Assembly: GCA_029961685.1 (NCBI GenBank)
Contig: JARWKL010000008.1
Coordinates: forward strand, 25,369,119-25,433,118
Source: Aristolochia californica
Taxonomy: Eukaryota; Streptophyta; Magnoliopsida; Piperales; Aristolochiaceae
Length of the DNA: 64,000 nt
Reading direction: 5' to 3'
Numbering within the stretch: position 1 is the stretch's first letter; each line of letters begins with the position of its first letter. The position numbers and the translations under genes were made by a program. Below are positions 1 to 15,125 of the stretch, in pieces. The notes beneath the pieces are model-generated. The model searched no databases, was not told where the DNA came from, and worked only from the letters and a program-made list of their open reading frames with translations.

Positions 1-3000
1 AATGTAAGTGAAGAAAAGTTTCTCACGCTCTAAAAATGAACTCCAAAGTTTTGTTATCCATGGTTGGAAAATTCCACTAGTACAACCCGTAATAGCATGG
101 CGGAATTTTATAGGAAAAAGACTTCTACATGAACCTAACATGTTTTAAATGTGGTGGATATGCATGCCAGAAACATGTGGAGGATTGAAGTGACCTAATA
201 ATCCAAAAATTTCAAGGAGTAGAAAAAATTAAATTCTCAAGTTAACGTGTGGTTTGAATTTACCAAAGCCAAACAACCCACATTTTGCCTATCCACAAAA
301 ATCACAGATACTTTTTGGAATTATCTCTCTTTCAGCATTTGTGCATTTCCATTTTGGATGTTCAGATTTTTTTTTCATATCGAAACTTGAGTTATCACTC
401 TTCCATTTTTGTCGTAAACAAAAGAGATATCTGGCAAATAGATCGTAACAAAATGAAAATTTAAGAGTTCAAGTATGAAAATAATTGGAAAATTATAATA
501 AATGTAAATAAGAAAAATTATTTGACGCACTAAAACTGAACACTAAATATTTGTTATTCATGTTTGGGAAATTCCACTAGTACAACCCCTAATAGCTTGG
601 TGGAATTTTATGGGAAAGAGACTTCTAACTTATCCTAACATGTTTTAAATGTGGTGGATATGCATGCTAGAAACATGTTGAGGATGCAAGTAACCTAATG
701 ATCCAAAAATTTCAAGGAGTAGAAAAAATTAAATTCTCAAGTTAACGTGTTGTTGGATGTTTACAAGAGCCAAACAACCCACTTTTTGCCTATACTTAAA
801 AATCACAGAAACTTTTTGGAATTATCTCTCTCAGCATTTGTGCATTTCCATTTATGATGTTCGTATTTTTTTTTCAGATCCAAACTTGAGTTTTCACTTT
901 CCCTTTTTTCTCGTAAACAAGAAAAGATATAACGCAATTAGATCGCAACAAAATGAAAATTTTAGAGTTTATATATGCAAAAATATTTGAAAACTATAAT
1001 AAATGTATGTGAAGAAAATTATTTCACGCACTAAAAATGAACTCCAAAGTTATGTTATCCGTGTTTGGGAAATTCCACTCGTACAACCCTTGATAGCTTG
1101 GTGGAATTTTATAGGAAATAGACTTCTAACTGATCCTAACATGTTTTAAAAGTGGTGGATATATGTGCCAAAAATATGTTAAGGATGCAAGTGACATAAT
1201 GATCCAATAATTTCTAGGATTAAAAAAAAATTAAAATCTCAAGTTAACGTGTGGTTGGATATTTACTAGAGCCAAACAACCCAGTTTTTGCCTATCCTTA
1301 AAAATCACAGATACTTTTTGGAATTATCTCTCTTAGCATTTGTGCATTTCCATTTTGGATGTTCATATTTTTTTTTCAGATCCAAACTTGAGTTTTCGCT
1401 CTCCCATTTTTCTCGAAAACAAAAAATATATAACGCAAAAAGATCACAACAAAAAGAAAATTTAAGAGTTGATTTATGCAAAAAAAAAATTGAAAAATAT
1501 AATAAATGTAAGTGAAGAAAAAATTTTCATGCACTAAAAATGAATTCCAATGTTTTGTTATCCATGTTTGGGAAATTCCACTAGTACAACCCCTAATAGC
1601 TTGGTGGAATTTTATTGGAAAAAGACTTCTAACTGATCCTAACATGTTTTAAATGTGGTGGATATCTGTGCCAAAAACATGTTGACGATTCAAGGGTCCT
1701 AAGGATAGAAAATTTTCAAGGAGTAGAAAAAATTAAATTCTCAAGTTAACGTGTGGTTGGATATTTACCAGAGCCAAATAACCGACTTTTTGCCTCTCAT
1801 TAAAAATCACAAATACTTTTTGGAATTATCTCTCTCAGCATTTGTGCATTTCCATTTTGGATGTTAAAATTTATTTCTTCGATACAAACTTGTGTTTTCA
1901 CTCTCCCATTTTTCTTGTCAACAAAAAAGATCTAAGGCAAATAGATCGCAAAAAAATGAAAATTTTAGAGTTTATGTATGAAAAAAAAAATTTAAAAAAT
2001 AATAAATGTAAGTGAAGAAAATTATTTCACGCACTAAAAATGAACTCCAAAGTTTTGTTATCCATGTTTCGGAAATTCCACTAGTATAACCCCTAATTGG
2101 ACGGTGGAATTTTATTGGAAAAAAACTTCTAAATGAACCTAACATTTTTTAAATGTGGTGGATATGCATGCTTGAAACATGTTAAGGATTCAAGTGACCT
2201 AAAGATTCAAAAATTTCATGGGGTAGAAAAAATTAAATTCTCAAGTTAACATGTGGTTGGATATTTACCAGATCCAAACTACCCATTTTTTGCCTATCCT
2301 TAAAAATCACAGATACTTTTTGGAATTATTTCTCTGAGCATTTGTGCATTTCCATTTTGGATGTTCAAATTCTTTTTTCAGATCTGAACTTGAGTTTTCA
2401 CTCTCTCATTTTTCTCATAAAAAAAAAGATATAAGGCAAAGAGATCGCAACAAAATAAAACTTTTAGAGTTTATCAATGCAAAAAAAATTGAAAACTAAA
2501 ATAAATGTAACTGAAGACAATTATTTCATACACTAAGAAGGAACTCCAAAGTTTTGTTATCCATGTTTGGGAAATTCCACTAGTACAACCCCTAGTAGCC
2601 TTGTGGAATTTTATAGGAAAGAGATTTCTAACTGATCCTAACATGTTTTAAATTTTGTGGATATGCATGCTAGATACATGTTGTGGATGTAAGTGACCTA
2701 ATGATCCAAAAATTTCAAGGAGTAGAAAAAATTAAATTCTCAAGTTAACGTATTGTTGGGTATTTACGAGAGACAAACAACCCAGTTTTTGCCTATGCAT
2801 AAAAATCACAGATATAATTTAGAATTATCTCTCTCAGCATTTGTGCATTTCCATTGTGGATGTTCAAATTTTTTTGTTTCAGATCCACTCTTGAGTTTTC
2901 ACTCTCCCATTTTTCTCGTAAACAAAAAAGATATAAGGCAAACAGATCGCAACAAAATGAAAATTTAAGAGTTTATGTACGAAAAAAAATTTGAAAACTT

Positions 3001-5499
3001 TAATTAATGTCAGTGAAGAAAATTATTTCACGCACTAAAAATGAACTCAAAAATTTTGTTATCCATGTTTGGGAAATTCCACTACTACAACCCCTAATAG
3101 ATTGGTGAAATTTTATAGGAAAAAGACTTCTAACTGATGCTAACATGTTTTAAATGTGGTGGATATGCATGCCAGAAACATGTTGAGGATGCAAGTGACC
3201 TAATGATTAAAAATTTCTAGGAGTAGAAAAAATTAAGTTCTCAACTTAACGTGTGGTTGGATATTTACTAGAGCCAAACAATCCAGTTTTTGCCTATCCT
3301 AAAAAATCACAGATATTTTATTGAATTATCTCTCCCAGCATTTGTGCATTTCCATTTTGGATGTTCAAATTTTTTTTTTCAGATCTAAACTTGAGTTTTC
3401 ACTCTCCCATTTTTCTTATCAACAAAAAAGATATAAGGAAAATAGATAGCAACAAAATGAAATTTTTAGAGTTTATGTTCGTAAAAAAATTTGAAAACAA
3501 AAATAAAAGTAAGTGAAGAAAATTATTTCACACACTAAAAATTAACTCCAAAGTTTTGTTATCCATGTTTGTAAAACTTCACAAGTAGAAATCCTAATAG
3601 CGTGGTGGAATTTTATAGGAAAGAGACTTCTAACTAATCCTAAAATGTTTTAAAAGTGGTGGATATGCATGCCAGAAACATGTTGTGGTTGCAAGTGACC
3701 TAATGATCCAGAAATTTCAAGGAGTAGAAAAAATTAAATTCTCAAGTTAATGTGTGGTTGAATATTTACCACAGCCAAACGACCCAGTTTTTGCCTATCC
3801 TTGAAAATCACAGAAACTTTTTGGAATTATCTCTCTCAGCATTTGTACATTTCCATTTTGGATGTTAAGATTTTTTTTTTCAGGTCCAAACTTGAGTTTT
3901 CACTCGCCTAATTTTCTCATAAAAAAAAATATAAGGCAATGAGATCGCAACAAAATGAAAATTTTAGAGTTTATCTGTGCAATAAAATTTTAAAACTATA
4001 ATAAATGTAAGTGAAGAAAATTATTTCACACACTAAAAATCAACTCCAAAGTTTTGTTATCTTTGTTTTGGAAATTCGATTAGTACAACCCCTAATAGCT
4101 TGGTGGAATTTTATAGGAAAGAGACTTCTAACTGATCCTAACATGTTTTAATTGTGGTGGATATGCATGCCAAAAACATGTTGAGGATGCAAGTGACCGA
4201 ATGATCCAAAAATTTCAAGAAGCATAAAAAATTAAATTCTTAAGTTAGCGTGTTGTGGGATATTTACTAGAGTCAAACAACCCACTTTTTGCCTATATTC
4301 AAAAATCACATAAACTTTTTGGAATGATCTCTCTGAGCATTTGTGCATTTCAATTTTGGATGTTTATATTTTGTTTTCAGATCCAAACTTGAGTTATCAC
4401 TTTCCCATTTTTCTCGTAAAAAAAATGATATAATGCAAATAGATCGCAACAAAATGAACATTTTAGAGTATATGTATGGAAAAAAATGAAAACTATAATA
4501 AATGTAAGTGAAGAAACTTATTTCATGTACAACAAATGAACTCCAAAGTTTTGTTATCGATGTTTCGGAAATTCCACTAGTACAACCTCTAATAGGTTAG
4601 TGGAATTTTATTGGAAAAAGACTTCTAACTGATCCTAACATGTTTTAAATGTAGTGGATATGCATGCCAGAAACATGTTGAGGATTCAAGCAACCTAATG
4701 ACCCAAAAATTTCACGGAGTTGAAGAAATTAAATTCTCAAGTTAACGTGTGGTTGGATATTTACCAGAGCCAAACAACCCACATTTTGCCTAACTTTAAA
4801 ATTCACAGATACTTCTTGGAATTATCTCTCTCAGCATTTGTGCATTTTTATTTTGGATGTTTAGATTTTTTTTTCAGATCCAAACTTGAGTTTTCTCTCT
4901 CCCAATTTTCTCATAAAAAAAAGGATATAAAGCGAAGTGATCGCAACAAAATGAAAATTTAAGAGTTTATCTATGCAAAAAAATTTGAAAACTATCATAA
5001 ATGTAAGTGAAGAAAATTATTTCACGCACTAAAAATGAACTCCAAAGTTTTGTTATCCATGTGTGGGAAATTCGCTTAGTACAACCCCTAATAGCTTGGA
5101 GGAATTTTATAGGGAAGAGACTTCTAACTGATCCTACCATGTCTTAAATCTGGTGGATATGCGGGCCAAAAACATGTTGAGGATGCAAGTGACCTAATGA
5201 TCAAAAAATTTCAAGGATTAGAAAACATAAAATTCTCAAGTTAACATGTGGTTGGATATTTACCAGAGCCAAACAACCCAATTTTTGCCTATCCTTAAAA
5301 ATCACAGAAACTTTTTGGAATTATCTCTCTGAGCATTTGTGCATTTCCATATTGGAGGTCATATTTTTTTTTCTGATCCAAACTTGAGTTTTCACTCTCC
5401 CATTTTTCTCGTAAACAAAAAATATTTAAGACAAATAGATCGCAACAAAATGAAAATTTTAGAGTTTATGTATGCAAAAAAAATTTGAAAACTATTAAA

Positions 5500-7660
5500 A
5501 ATGTAATTGATGAAAATTATTTCACGCATTAAAAATGAACTCCAAAGTTTTGATATCCATGTTTGGGAAATTCCACTAGTACAACCCCTAATAGCTTGGT
5601 GGAATTTTATAGGAAAAAGACTTCTAACTGATCCTAACAAGTTTTAAATGTGGTGGATATGCATGCCAGAAACATGTTGAGGATTCAATTGACATAATGA
5701 TCCAAAAATTTCAAGCAGTAGAAAAAATTAAATTCTCAAGTTAACGTGTTGTGGGATATTTACCAAAGCCAAACAACCCACTTTTTGCCTAGTCTTAAAA
5801 ATCACAGAAAGTTTTGGGAATTATCTCTCTCAGCTTTTGTGCATTTCCATTTTGGATGTTCATATTTTTGTTTCAGACCCAAACTTGAGTTTTCACTCTC
5901 CCATTTTTCTCGTAAACAAAAAAGATATAAGGCAAGTAGATCGCAGCAAAATGAAAAGTTTAGAGTTTATGTATGTACAAAAATTTGGAAACTATAATAA
6001 ATGTAAGTGAAAAAAATTATTTGACGGACTAAAAATGAACTCCAAAGTATTTTTATCCATGTTTGGGAAATTCCACTAGTACAACCCCTAATAGCTTGGT
6101 GGAATTTTATAGGAAAAAGACTTCTAACTGATCTTAACATGTTTTAAATGTGGTGGATATGCATGCCAGAAACATGTTGAGGATTCAAGTGACCTAATGA
6201 TCGAAAAATTTCAAGGAGTTGAAAAAATTAAATTCTCAATTTAATGTGCGGTTGGATATTTACCAGAGCCAAACAACCCACTTTTTGCCTATCCTTAAAA
6301 ATCACAGATACTTTTTGGAATCATCTCACTCAGCATTAGTGCATTTACATTTTGGATGTTTAGATTTTTTTTTTCATATCAAAACATGAGTTTTCACTCT
6401 CCAGTTTTTGTCGTAAACAAAATAGATATAAGGAAAAAAGGTGAAAACAAAATAAAAATTTTAGAGTTCATCTATGCAAAAAACTTGAAAACTATAATAA
6501 ATGTAAGTAAAGAAAAATTATTTCACGCACTAAAAATGAACTCCAAAGTTTTGTTATACATGTTTGGGAAATTCCACTAGTACAACCCCTAATTGCTTGG
6601 TGGAATTTTATAGGAAAGAGACTTCTAACTGATTGTAACATGTTATAAATGTGGAGGATATGCATGCCAAAAATATGTTGAGGATGCAAGCGACTTAAAG
6701 ATCCAAAAATTTCAAGGAGTAGAAAAAATTAAAATCTCAAGTTAAGTTGTGATTTGCCTATCCTTAAAAATCACATATACTTTTTTGAATTATCTCTCTC
6801 AGCATTTGTACATTTCCATTTTGGATGTTCAAATTTTTTTTTTAGATCCAAACTTGTGTTTTGACACTCCCACTTTTCTCGTAGACAAAAAAAGATATAA
6901 GGCAATTAGATTGTAACAAAATGAAAATTTTAGAATTTATTTATGCAAAAATATTTGAAAACTATAATAAATCTAAGTGAAGAAAATTATTTCACGTTCT
7001 AAAAATGAACTCCAAAGTTTTATTATCCATGTTTGGGAAATTCCACTAGTACAACCCCTAATAGCTTGGTGGAATTTTATAGGAAAGTGACTTCTGACTA
7101 ATTCTAACATGTTTTAAATGTTGTGGATATGCATGCCAAAAACATGTAGAGGATGCAAGTGACCTAATGATCCAAAAATTTCAAGGAGTATCAAAAATTA
7201 AATTCTCAAGTTAACGTATGGTTTGATATTTACATAAGCCAAACAACCCTGTTTTTGCCTAACCATAAAAATCACAGATACTTTTTGGAATTATCTCTCT
7301 TAGCATTTGTGCATTTCCATTTGTATGTAAAGTTTTCTTTTTTCAGATTCAAAATTGAGTTTTCACTCCCCTAATTTTCTCGTGAAAAAAATGATATAAG
7401 GGAAAGAGATCGCAACAAAATGAAAATTTAAGAGTTTCTCTATGCAAAAAAATTTTGAAAACAATAATAAATGTAAGTGAAGAAAATTATTTCACGCACT
7501 AAAAATGAATTCCAAAGTTTTGTTATCAATGTTTGGAAAATTCGATTAGTACAACCCCTAATAGCTTGATGGAATTTTAGAGGAATGAGGCTTCTAACTA
7601 ATCCTAACATGTTTTAAATGTGGAGAATGCAAGTTGAGGATGCAAGTGACCTAATGATCC
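5500..7660. repeat. Long-period block, copy 1
   Basis: Four units and part of a fifth (5500, 6000, 6500, 6970, 7470) match, in order, the units at 12947, 13448, 13951, 14452 and 14953. Shared rare variants include cagcttttgtgc or ctgcttttgtgc (first unit), tttgacg heads with gatcttaacatg and catatcaaaacatgag (second), taagtaaag with ttgttatacatg and gcaagcgacttaaagatcc (third), and cttctgactaat with tttacataagcc (fourth). The offset is about 7.45 kb, rising to 7.48 kb after a 30-bp deletion in the 6500 unit. Confidence 0.8.
6500..6969. repeat. Unit with ~30-bp internal deletion
   Basis: The unit is 470 bp. Around 6742-6755 the usual run gttaacgtgtggttggatatttacc...ttgcctatcc is collapsed to gttaagttgtgatttgcc, removing most of the gttgg...acccac segment. 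The rest of the unit is ordinary. Confidence 0.85.
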
Positions 7661-10600
7661 AAAAATTTCAAGGATTAGAAAAAATTATATTCTCAAGTTA
7701 ACGTGTGGTTGGATATTTACCAGAGCCAAACAACCCAGTTTTTACCTATCCTTAAAAATCACATATACTTTTTGGAATTATCTCTCTCAGCATTTGTGCA
7801 TTTCCATTTTGGATGTTCATATTTTTTTTTCAGATCCAAACACTAGTTTTCGCTCTCCCATTTTTGTCGTAAACAAAAAAGATATAAGGCAAATAGATCA
7901 CAACAAAATGAAAATTTTAGAGTTTATGTATGCAAAAAAAAAAATTTGAAAACTATAATAAATGTAAGAGAAGAAAATTATTTCATGCACTAAAATGAAC
8001 ACCAAACTTTTGTTATCCGTGTTTGGGAAATTCCACTAGTACAACCCCTAATAGCTTGGTGGAATTTTATTGGAAAAAGACTTCTAACTGATCCTAAATT
8101 TTTTTAAATGTGGTGGATATGCATGCCAAAAACATGTTGAGGATTCAAGTGACCTAATGATCCAAAAATTTCAAGGAGTAGAAAAAATTAAATTCTCAAG
8201 TTAACGTGTGCTTGGATATTTACGAGAGCCAAACAACCATCTTTTTGCCTATCCTTAAAATTCATAGATACTTTTTGGAATTATCTCTCTCAGTATTTGT
8301 GCATTTCCATTTTGGATGTTCAGATTTTTTTTTTCATATCGAAATGTGAGTTTTCACTCTTCCATTTTTGTCGTAAACAAAAGAGATATCTGGCAAATAG
8401 ATCGAAACAAAATGAAAATTTAAGAGTTTATGTATGAAATTTTTTTTGAAAACTATAATAAATGTAAATAAAAAAATTATATCACGCACTAAAACTGAAC
8501 ACCAAATATGTGTTTTCCATGTTTGGGAAATTTCACTAGTAAAACCCCAAATAGCTTGGTGGAATTTTATGGGAAAGAGACTTCTAACTTATCCTAACAT
8601 GTTTTAAATGTGGTGGATATGCATGCCAGAAACAAGTTGAGGATGCAAGTGACTTAATGATCCAAAAATTTCAAGGAGTAGAAAAAATTAAATTATCTAG
8701 TTAAAGTGTGGTTGGATATTTACCAAAGTGCAACTACCCACTTTTTGCCTATCCTTAAAAATCACAAAAAATTTTGGAATTATAACTTTCCACATTTGTG
8801 TATTTCCATTTTGGATGCTCAAATTTTATTTTCAGATCCAAACTTGAGTTTTCACTCTCCCATTTTTCTCAAAGACAAAAAAGAGAAAAGGTAAATAGAT
8901 CGCAACAAAATGAAAATTTTAGAGTTATGTATGCAAAAAAATTGGAAAACTATAATAAATGTAAGTGAAGAAAATTATTTCACGCATTAAAAATGAACTC
9001 TAATGTTTTTTTATGCAAGTTTGGAAATTCCACAAGTACAACCCCTAATAGCTTGGTGGAATTTTATAGGAAAGAGACTTCTAACTGATCCCAACATGTT
9101 TTAAATTTTGTGGATATTCATGCCAGAAACATGTTGAGGATGCGAGTGACCTATGGATCCAAAAATTTCAAGGAGTAGAAAAAATTAAATTCTCAGGTTA
9201 ACGTGTGGTTGGATATTTACAAGAGCCAAACACCCCACTTTTTGCCTATCCTTAAAAATCACAGATACTTTTTGGAATTATCTCTCTTAGCATTTGTGCA
9301 TTTCCATTTTGGATGTTCAGATTTTTTTTTTGAGATTCTAACCAGAGTTTTCATTCTCCCATTTTTCTCGTAAACAAAAAAGATTTAAGGCAACTAGATT
9401 GCAACAAAATGAAAATTGAAGAGATTATGTATGCAAAAAAATTTGAAAACTATAATACATGTAAGTGAAGAAAATTATTTGATGCACTACAATTGAACTC
9501 CAATGTTTTGTTATCCATTTTTTGGAAATTCCACTAGTACAAACCCTAACAGCTCGGTGGAATTTTATAGGAAAGTGACTTCTAACTGATCCTAACATGT
9601 TTTAAATGTGGTGTATATGAATGCCAGAAACATGTTGAGGATAAGAGTGACCTAATGATCTAAAAATTTCAACGAGTAGAAAAAATTAAATTCTCAAGTT
9701 AACGTGTGGTTGGATTTACCAGAGCCAAACAACCCACTTTTTGCCTATCCAAAAAAATCATAGATTTATTTTGGAATTATCTCTCTCAGCATTTGTGCAT
9801 TTCATTTTTTTATGTTCAAATTATTTTGTTTCAGATCGAAACTTGAGTTATCACTCTCCCTTTTTTCTCGTAAACAAAAAAGATATAAGGCAAATAGATC
9901 GCAACAAAATGAAAATTTAGAGTTTATGTATGAAAGAAAAATTGAAAACTTTAATAAATGTCAGTGAAGAAAATTGTTTCACGCACTAAAAATGAACTCC
10001 AAAGTTTTGTTATCCATGTTTGGGAAAAACCAATAGTACAACCCCTAATAGCTCTGTGAAATTTTATAGGAAATTTTTTTTTAACTGATCCTAACATGTT
10101 TTAATTGTGGTGGATATACATGCCAGAAACATGTTGAGGATGCAAGTGACCTAATGATCCAAAAATTTCAAGGAGTAGAAAAAATTAAATTCTCAAGTTA
10201 ACGTGTGGTTGGATATTTACCAGGGCTAAACAACCCACTTTTTGCCTATCCTTAAAAATCATAGATAGTTTTTGGAATTATCTCTCTCATCATTTGTAAA
10301 TTTCCATTTTGGATGTTCAATTTTTTTTTTCATATCCAAACTTGAGTTTTCACTCTCCTATTTTTCTTGTCAACCAAAAAGATATAAGGCAAATAGATCG
10401 CAACAAAATGAAAATTTTAGAGTTTATGTATGCAAAATATTTGAAAACAATAATAAATGTAGGTGAAGAAAATTATTTCACACACCAAAAATTAACTGCA
10501 AAATTTTGTTATCCATGTTTGGGAAATTCCACTAGTACAACCCCTTATAGCGTGGTGGAATTTTATAGGAAAGAGACTTCTAACTGATCCTAACATGTTT

Positions 10601-12946
10601 TAAATGTGGTGGATATGCATGACAACACATGTTGAGGTTGCAAGTGACCTAATGATCCAAAAATTTCTAGTAGTAGAAAAAATTATATTCTCAAGTTAAC
10701 GTGTTGTTGTATATTTACCAGAACAAAACAACCCAGTTTTTGCCTATCCTTGAAAATCACAGATACTTTTTTGAATTATCTCTCTCAGCTTTTGTACAAT
10801 TCCATTTTGGATGTTAAGATTTTTTTTTCAGATCCAAACTAGAGTTTTCACTCCCCAATTTTCTCGTAAAAAAAAATATAAGGCAAAGAGATGGCACAAA
10901 ATGAAAATTTTAGAGTTTATCTACGCAAAAAAATTTGAAAATTGTAATAAATGTAAGTGAAGAAAATTATTTAACGCATTAAAAATGAACTCCAAATTTT
11001 TGGTTTCTATGTTTGGGAAATTCGATTAGTACAACCCCTATTAGCTTGGTGGAATTTTACTGGAAAGAGACTTTTAACTGATCCTAACCTGTTTTAAATT
11101 GGGTGGATAAGCATGCCAGAAACATGTTGAGGATGCAAGTGACCTATTGATCCAAAAATTTCAAGGAGTAGAAAAAATTAAATTCTCAAGTTAAGGTTGG
11201 ATATTTACCTGAGCCAAACAACCCACTTTTTGCCTATACTTAAAAATCACAGACACTTTTTGGAATTATCTGTCTCATCATTTGTGCATTTCTATTTTGG
11301 ATGTTCATATTTTTTTTTCATATCCAAACTTGAGTTTTCACTCTTCCATTTTACTCGTAAACAAAAGAGATATAAGGTAGATAGATCGCAACCAAATGAA
11401 AATTTTAGAGTACATGTGTGGAAAAAAATTTGAAAACTATAATAAATGTAAATGAAGAAAATTATTTCACACACTAAAAATGAACTCCAAAGTTTTGTTA
11501 TCCATGTTTGGGAAATTCCACTAGTACAACCCCTAATAGCTCGGTGGAATTTTATAGGAAAAAGACTTCTAAATGAACCGAACATGTTTTAAATGTGGTG
11601 GATATGCATGCTAGAAACATGTTAAGGATTCAAGTGACCTAATGATCCAAAAATTCCAAGGAGTATAAAAAATTAAATTCTCAAGTTAACATGTGGTTGG
11701 ATATTCACTAGAGCCAAACAATCCACTTTTTGCCTATCCTTAAAAATCACAGATACTTTTTGGAATTATCTCTCTCAATATTCCGGCATTTCCATTTTGG
11801 ATGTTCAGATTTTTTTTTTCTTATCCAAACATGAGTTTTCACTCTTCCATTTTTGTCGTAAACAAAAAAGATATAAGGGAAATAGATCGAAACAAAATGA
11901 AAATTTTAGAGTTTATGTATGCAAAAAAAAGTTAAAACTATAATAAATGTAAATAAGAAAAAATATTTAACGAACTAAAAATGAACACCAAATATTTGTT
12001 ATCCCTGTTTGGGAAATTCAACTAGTACAACCCCTAATAGCTTGGTTGAATTTTATGGGAAAGAGACTTCTAACTTATCCTACATTTTTTAAATGTGGTC
12101 ATTATGCATGCCAGAAACTTGTAAAGGATGCAAGCGTCCCAATGATCCAAAAATTTCATGGAGTAGAAAAAATTAAATTCTCAAGTTAACGTGTAGTTGG
12201 ATATTTTACCTGACCCAAACAACCTATTTTTTGCCTATCCTAAAAAATCATAGATACTTTTTGGTTTTATCTCTCTCACCATTTGTGCATTTCCACTTTG
12301 GATGTTCAAATTTTTTTTTTTAGATCCAAACTTGAGTTTTCACTGTCTCATTTTTCTCATAAACAAAAATGATATAAGGCAAATAGATCGCAAAAAAATG
12401 AAAATTTTAGAGTTTATGTATGCAAAAAAAGTTTGAAAACTATAATAAATGTAAGAGAAGAAAATTATTTCACGCACTAAAAATGAACTCCAAAGTTTTG
12501 TTATCCGTGTTTGGGAAATTCCACTAGTACAACCCCTATTAGCTTGGTGGAATTTTATTGGAAAAAGACTTCTAACTTATCCTAACATGTTTTAAATGTG
12601 GTAGATATCCAAGCCAAAAACATGTTGAGGATTCAAGGGACCTAAGGATCGAAAAATTTGAAGGAGTTGAAAAAATTAAATTCTCAAGTTAACGTGTGGT
12701 TGGATATTTACCAGAGCCAAAAAACCCACTTTTTGCCTAGACTTAAAAATCACAGATACTTTTTGGAAATATCTCTTTCAGCATTTGCGCATTTCCATTT
12801 TGGATGTTCAAATTTTTTTTTCGATCCAAACTTGAGTTTTCACTCTCCCATTTTTCTTGTCAACAAAAAAGATATAAGGCAAATAGATCGCAACAAAATG
12901 AAAATTTTAGAGTTTACGTATGCAAAACAATTTTAAAACAATAATA

Positions 12947-15125
12947 AATGTAAGTGAAGAAAATTTTTTCACGCTCTAAAAATGAACTCAAAAGTTTTGT
13001 TATCCATGTTTGGGAATTTCCACTAGTAAAACCCTTAATAGCTTGGTGGAATTTTATAGGAAAAAAGACTTCTAAATGAACCTAACATGTTTTAAATGTG
13101 GTGAATATGCATGCCATAAAATTTTTGAGGATGCAAGTGACCTAATGATCCAAATATTTCAAGGTGTAGAAAAAATTAAATTCTCAAGTTAACGTGTTGT
13201 TAGATATTTACCAGAGCCAAACAACCCACTTTTTGCCTGTACTTAAAAATCACAAAAAGTTTTTGGAATTATCTCTCTCTGCTTTTGTGCATTTCCATTT
13301 TGGATGTTCATATTTTCTTTTTAAGATCCAAACTTAAGTTTTCACTCTCCCATTTTTCTCGTAAACAAAAAAGATATAAGGCAAATAGATCGCAACAAAA
13401 TAAAAATTTTAGAGTATATGTATGGAAAAAATTTGAAAACTATAATAATTGTAAGTGAAGAAAATTATTTGACGTACTTAAAATGAACTCCAAAGTTTTG
13501 TTATCGATGTTTGGGAAATTCCACTAGTACAACCCCTATTAGCTTGGTGGAATTTTATAGGAAAAAGACTTCTAACTGATCTTAACATGTTTTAAATGTG
13601 GTGGATATGCATGCCAGAAACATGTTGTGGATTCAAGTGACCTAATGATCCAAAAATTTAAAGGAGTAGAAAAAATTAAATTCTCAAGTTAACGTGTGGT
13701 TGGATATTTACCAGAGCCAAGCAACCGACTTTTTGCCTATCCTTAAAAATCACAGATACTTTTTGGAATCATCTCTCTGAGCATTTGTGCATTTCCATTT
13801 TGGATGTTCAGATTTTTTTTTTTTCATATCAAAACATGAGTTTTCACTCTCCCGTTTTTGTCGTAAACAAAAAAGATATATGGCAAATAGGTCAAAACAA
13901 AATGAAAATTTTAGAGTTCATGTATGAAAAAAAATTTGAAAACTATAATAAATGTAAGTAAAGATAAATTATTTCATGCACTAAAAATGAACTCCAAAGT
14001 TTTGTTATACATGTTTGGGAAATTCCACTAGTACAACCCCTAATAGCTTGGTGGAATTTTATAGGAAAGAGACTTCTAACCGATCCTAACATGTTTTAAA
14101 TGTGGTGGATATGCATGCCAGAAACATGTCGAGGATGCAAGCGACTTAAAGATCCAAAAATTTCACGGAGTAGAAAAAATTAAATTCTCAAGTTAACGTG
14201 TGGTTTGATATTTTCTAGATCCAAACAACCCTGTTTTTGTCTATCCTCAAAAATCATAGATACTTTTTTGAATTATCTCTCTCAGCATTTGTGCATTTCC
14301 ATTTTGGATGTTCAATTTTTTTTTCAGATCCGAACTTGAGTTTTCACTCTCCCATTTTTATTGTAAATAAAAAAAGATTTAAGGCAATTAGATCATAATA
14401 AAATTAAAATTTTAGAGTTTATGTATGCAAAAATATTTGAAAACTATACTAAATGTAAGTGAAGAAAATTATTTCACGCACTAAAAATGAACTCCAAAGT
14501 TTTGTTATCCATGTTTGGGAAATTCCACTAGTACAACCCCTAATAGCTTGGTGGAATTTTATACGAAAGAGACTTCTGACTAATCTTAACATGTTTTAAA
14601 TGTGGTAGATATGTATGCCAGAAACATGTTGAGGATGCAAGTGACCTAATGATCCAAAAATTTCAAGGAGTACAAAAAATTAAATTCTCAAGTGAACGTA
14701 AGGTTGGATATTTACATAAGCCAAACAACCCAGTATTTTATTAACCTTAAAAATCACTGATACTTTTTGGACTTATCTCTCTCAACATTTGTGCATTTCC
14801 ATTTTGGATGTTAAGATTTTTTTTTCAGGTTCAAACTTGATTTTTCACTCTCATAATTTTCTCATAAAAAAAAAAGATATAAGGGAAAGAGATCGCAACA
14901 AAATGAAAATTTAAGAGTTTATCTATGCAACAAAATTTTGAAAACTATAATAAATGTAACTAAAGAAAATTATTTCACGCACTAAAAATGAACTCCAAAG
15001 TTTTTTTATCCATGTTTTGGAAATTCGATTAGTACAACCCCTAATAGCTTGGTGGAGTTTTAAAGGAAAAGGACTTCTAACTCATCCTAACTTGTTTTAA
15101 AAGTAGTGGATATGCATGCAAGAAA
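12947..15125. repeat. Long-period block, copy 2
   Basis: Second copy of the five-unit block found at 5.5-7.66 kb, carrying the same ordered private variants. It ends at the broken unit that closes the left domain, so its last unit is only partly present. The match implies a past duplication of about 15 units, or an HOR of that length whose other units have since decayed. The window is too short to tell which. Confidence 0.78.

Noticed and set aside
13811..13826. Long poly-T runs (12 T here, 13 T near 40744) as terminators or retroelement tails
   Set aside because: They are length variants of the T-tract present at the same place in every unit, best explained by slippage.
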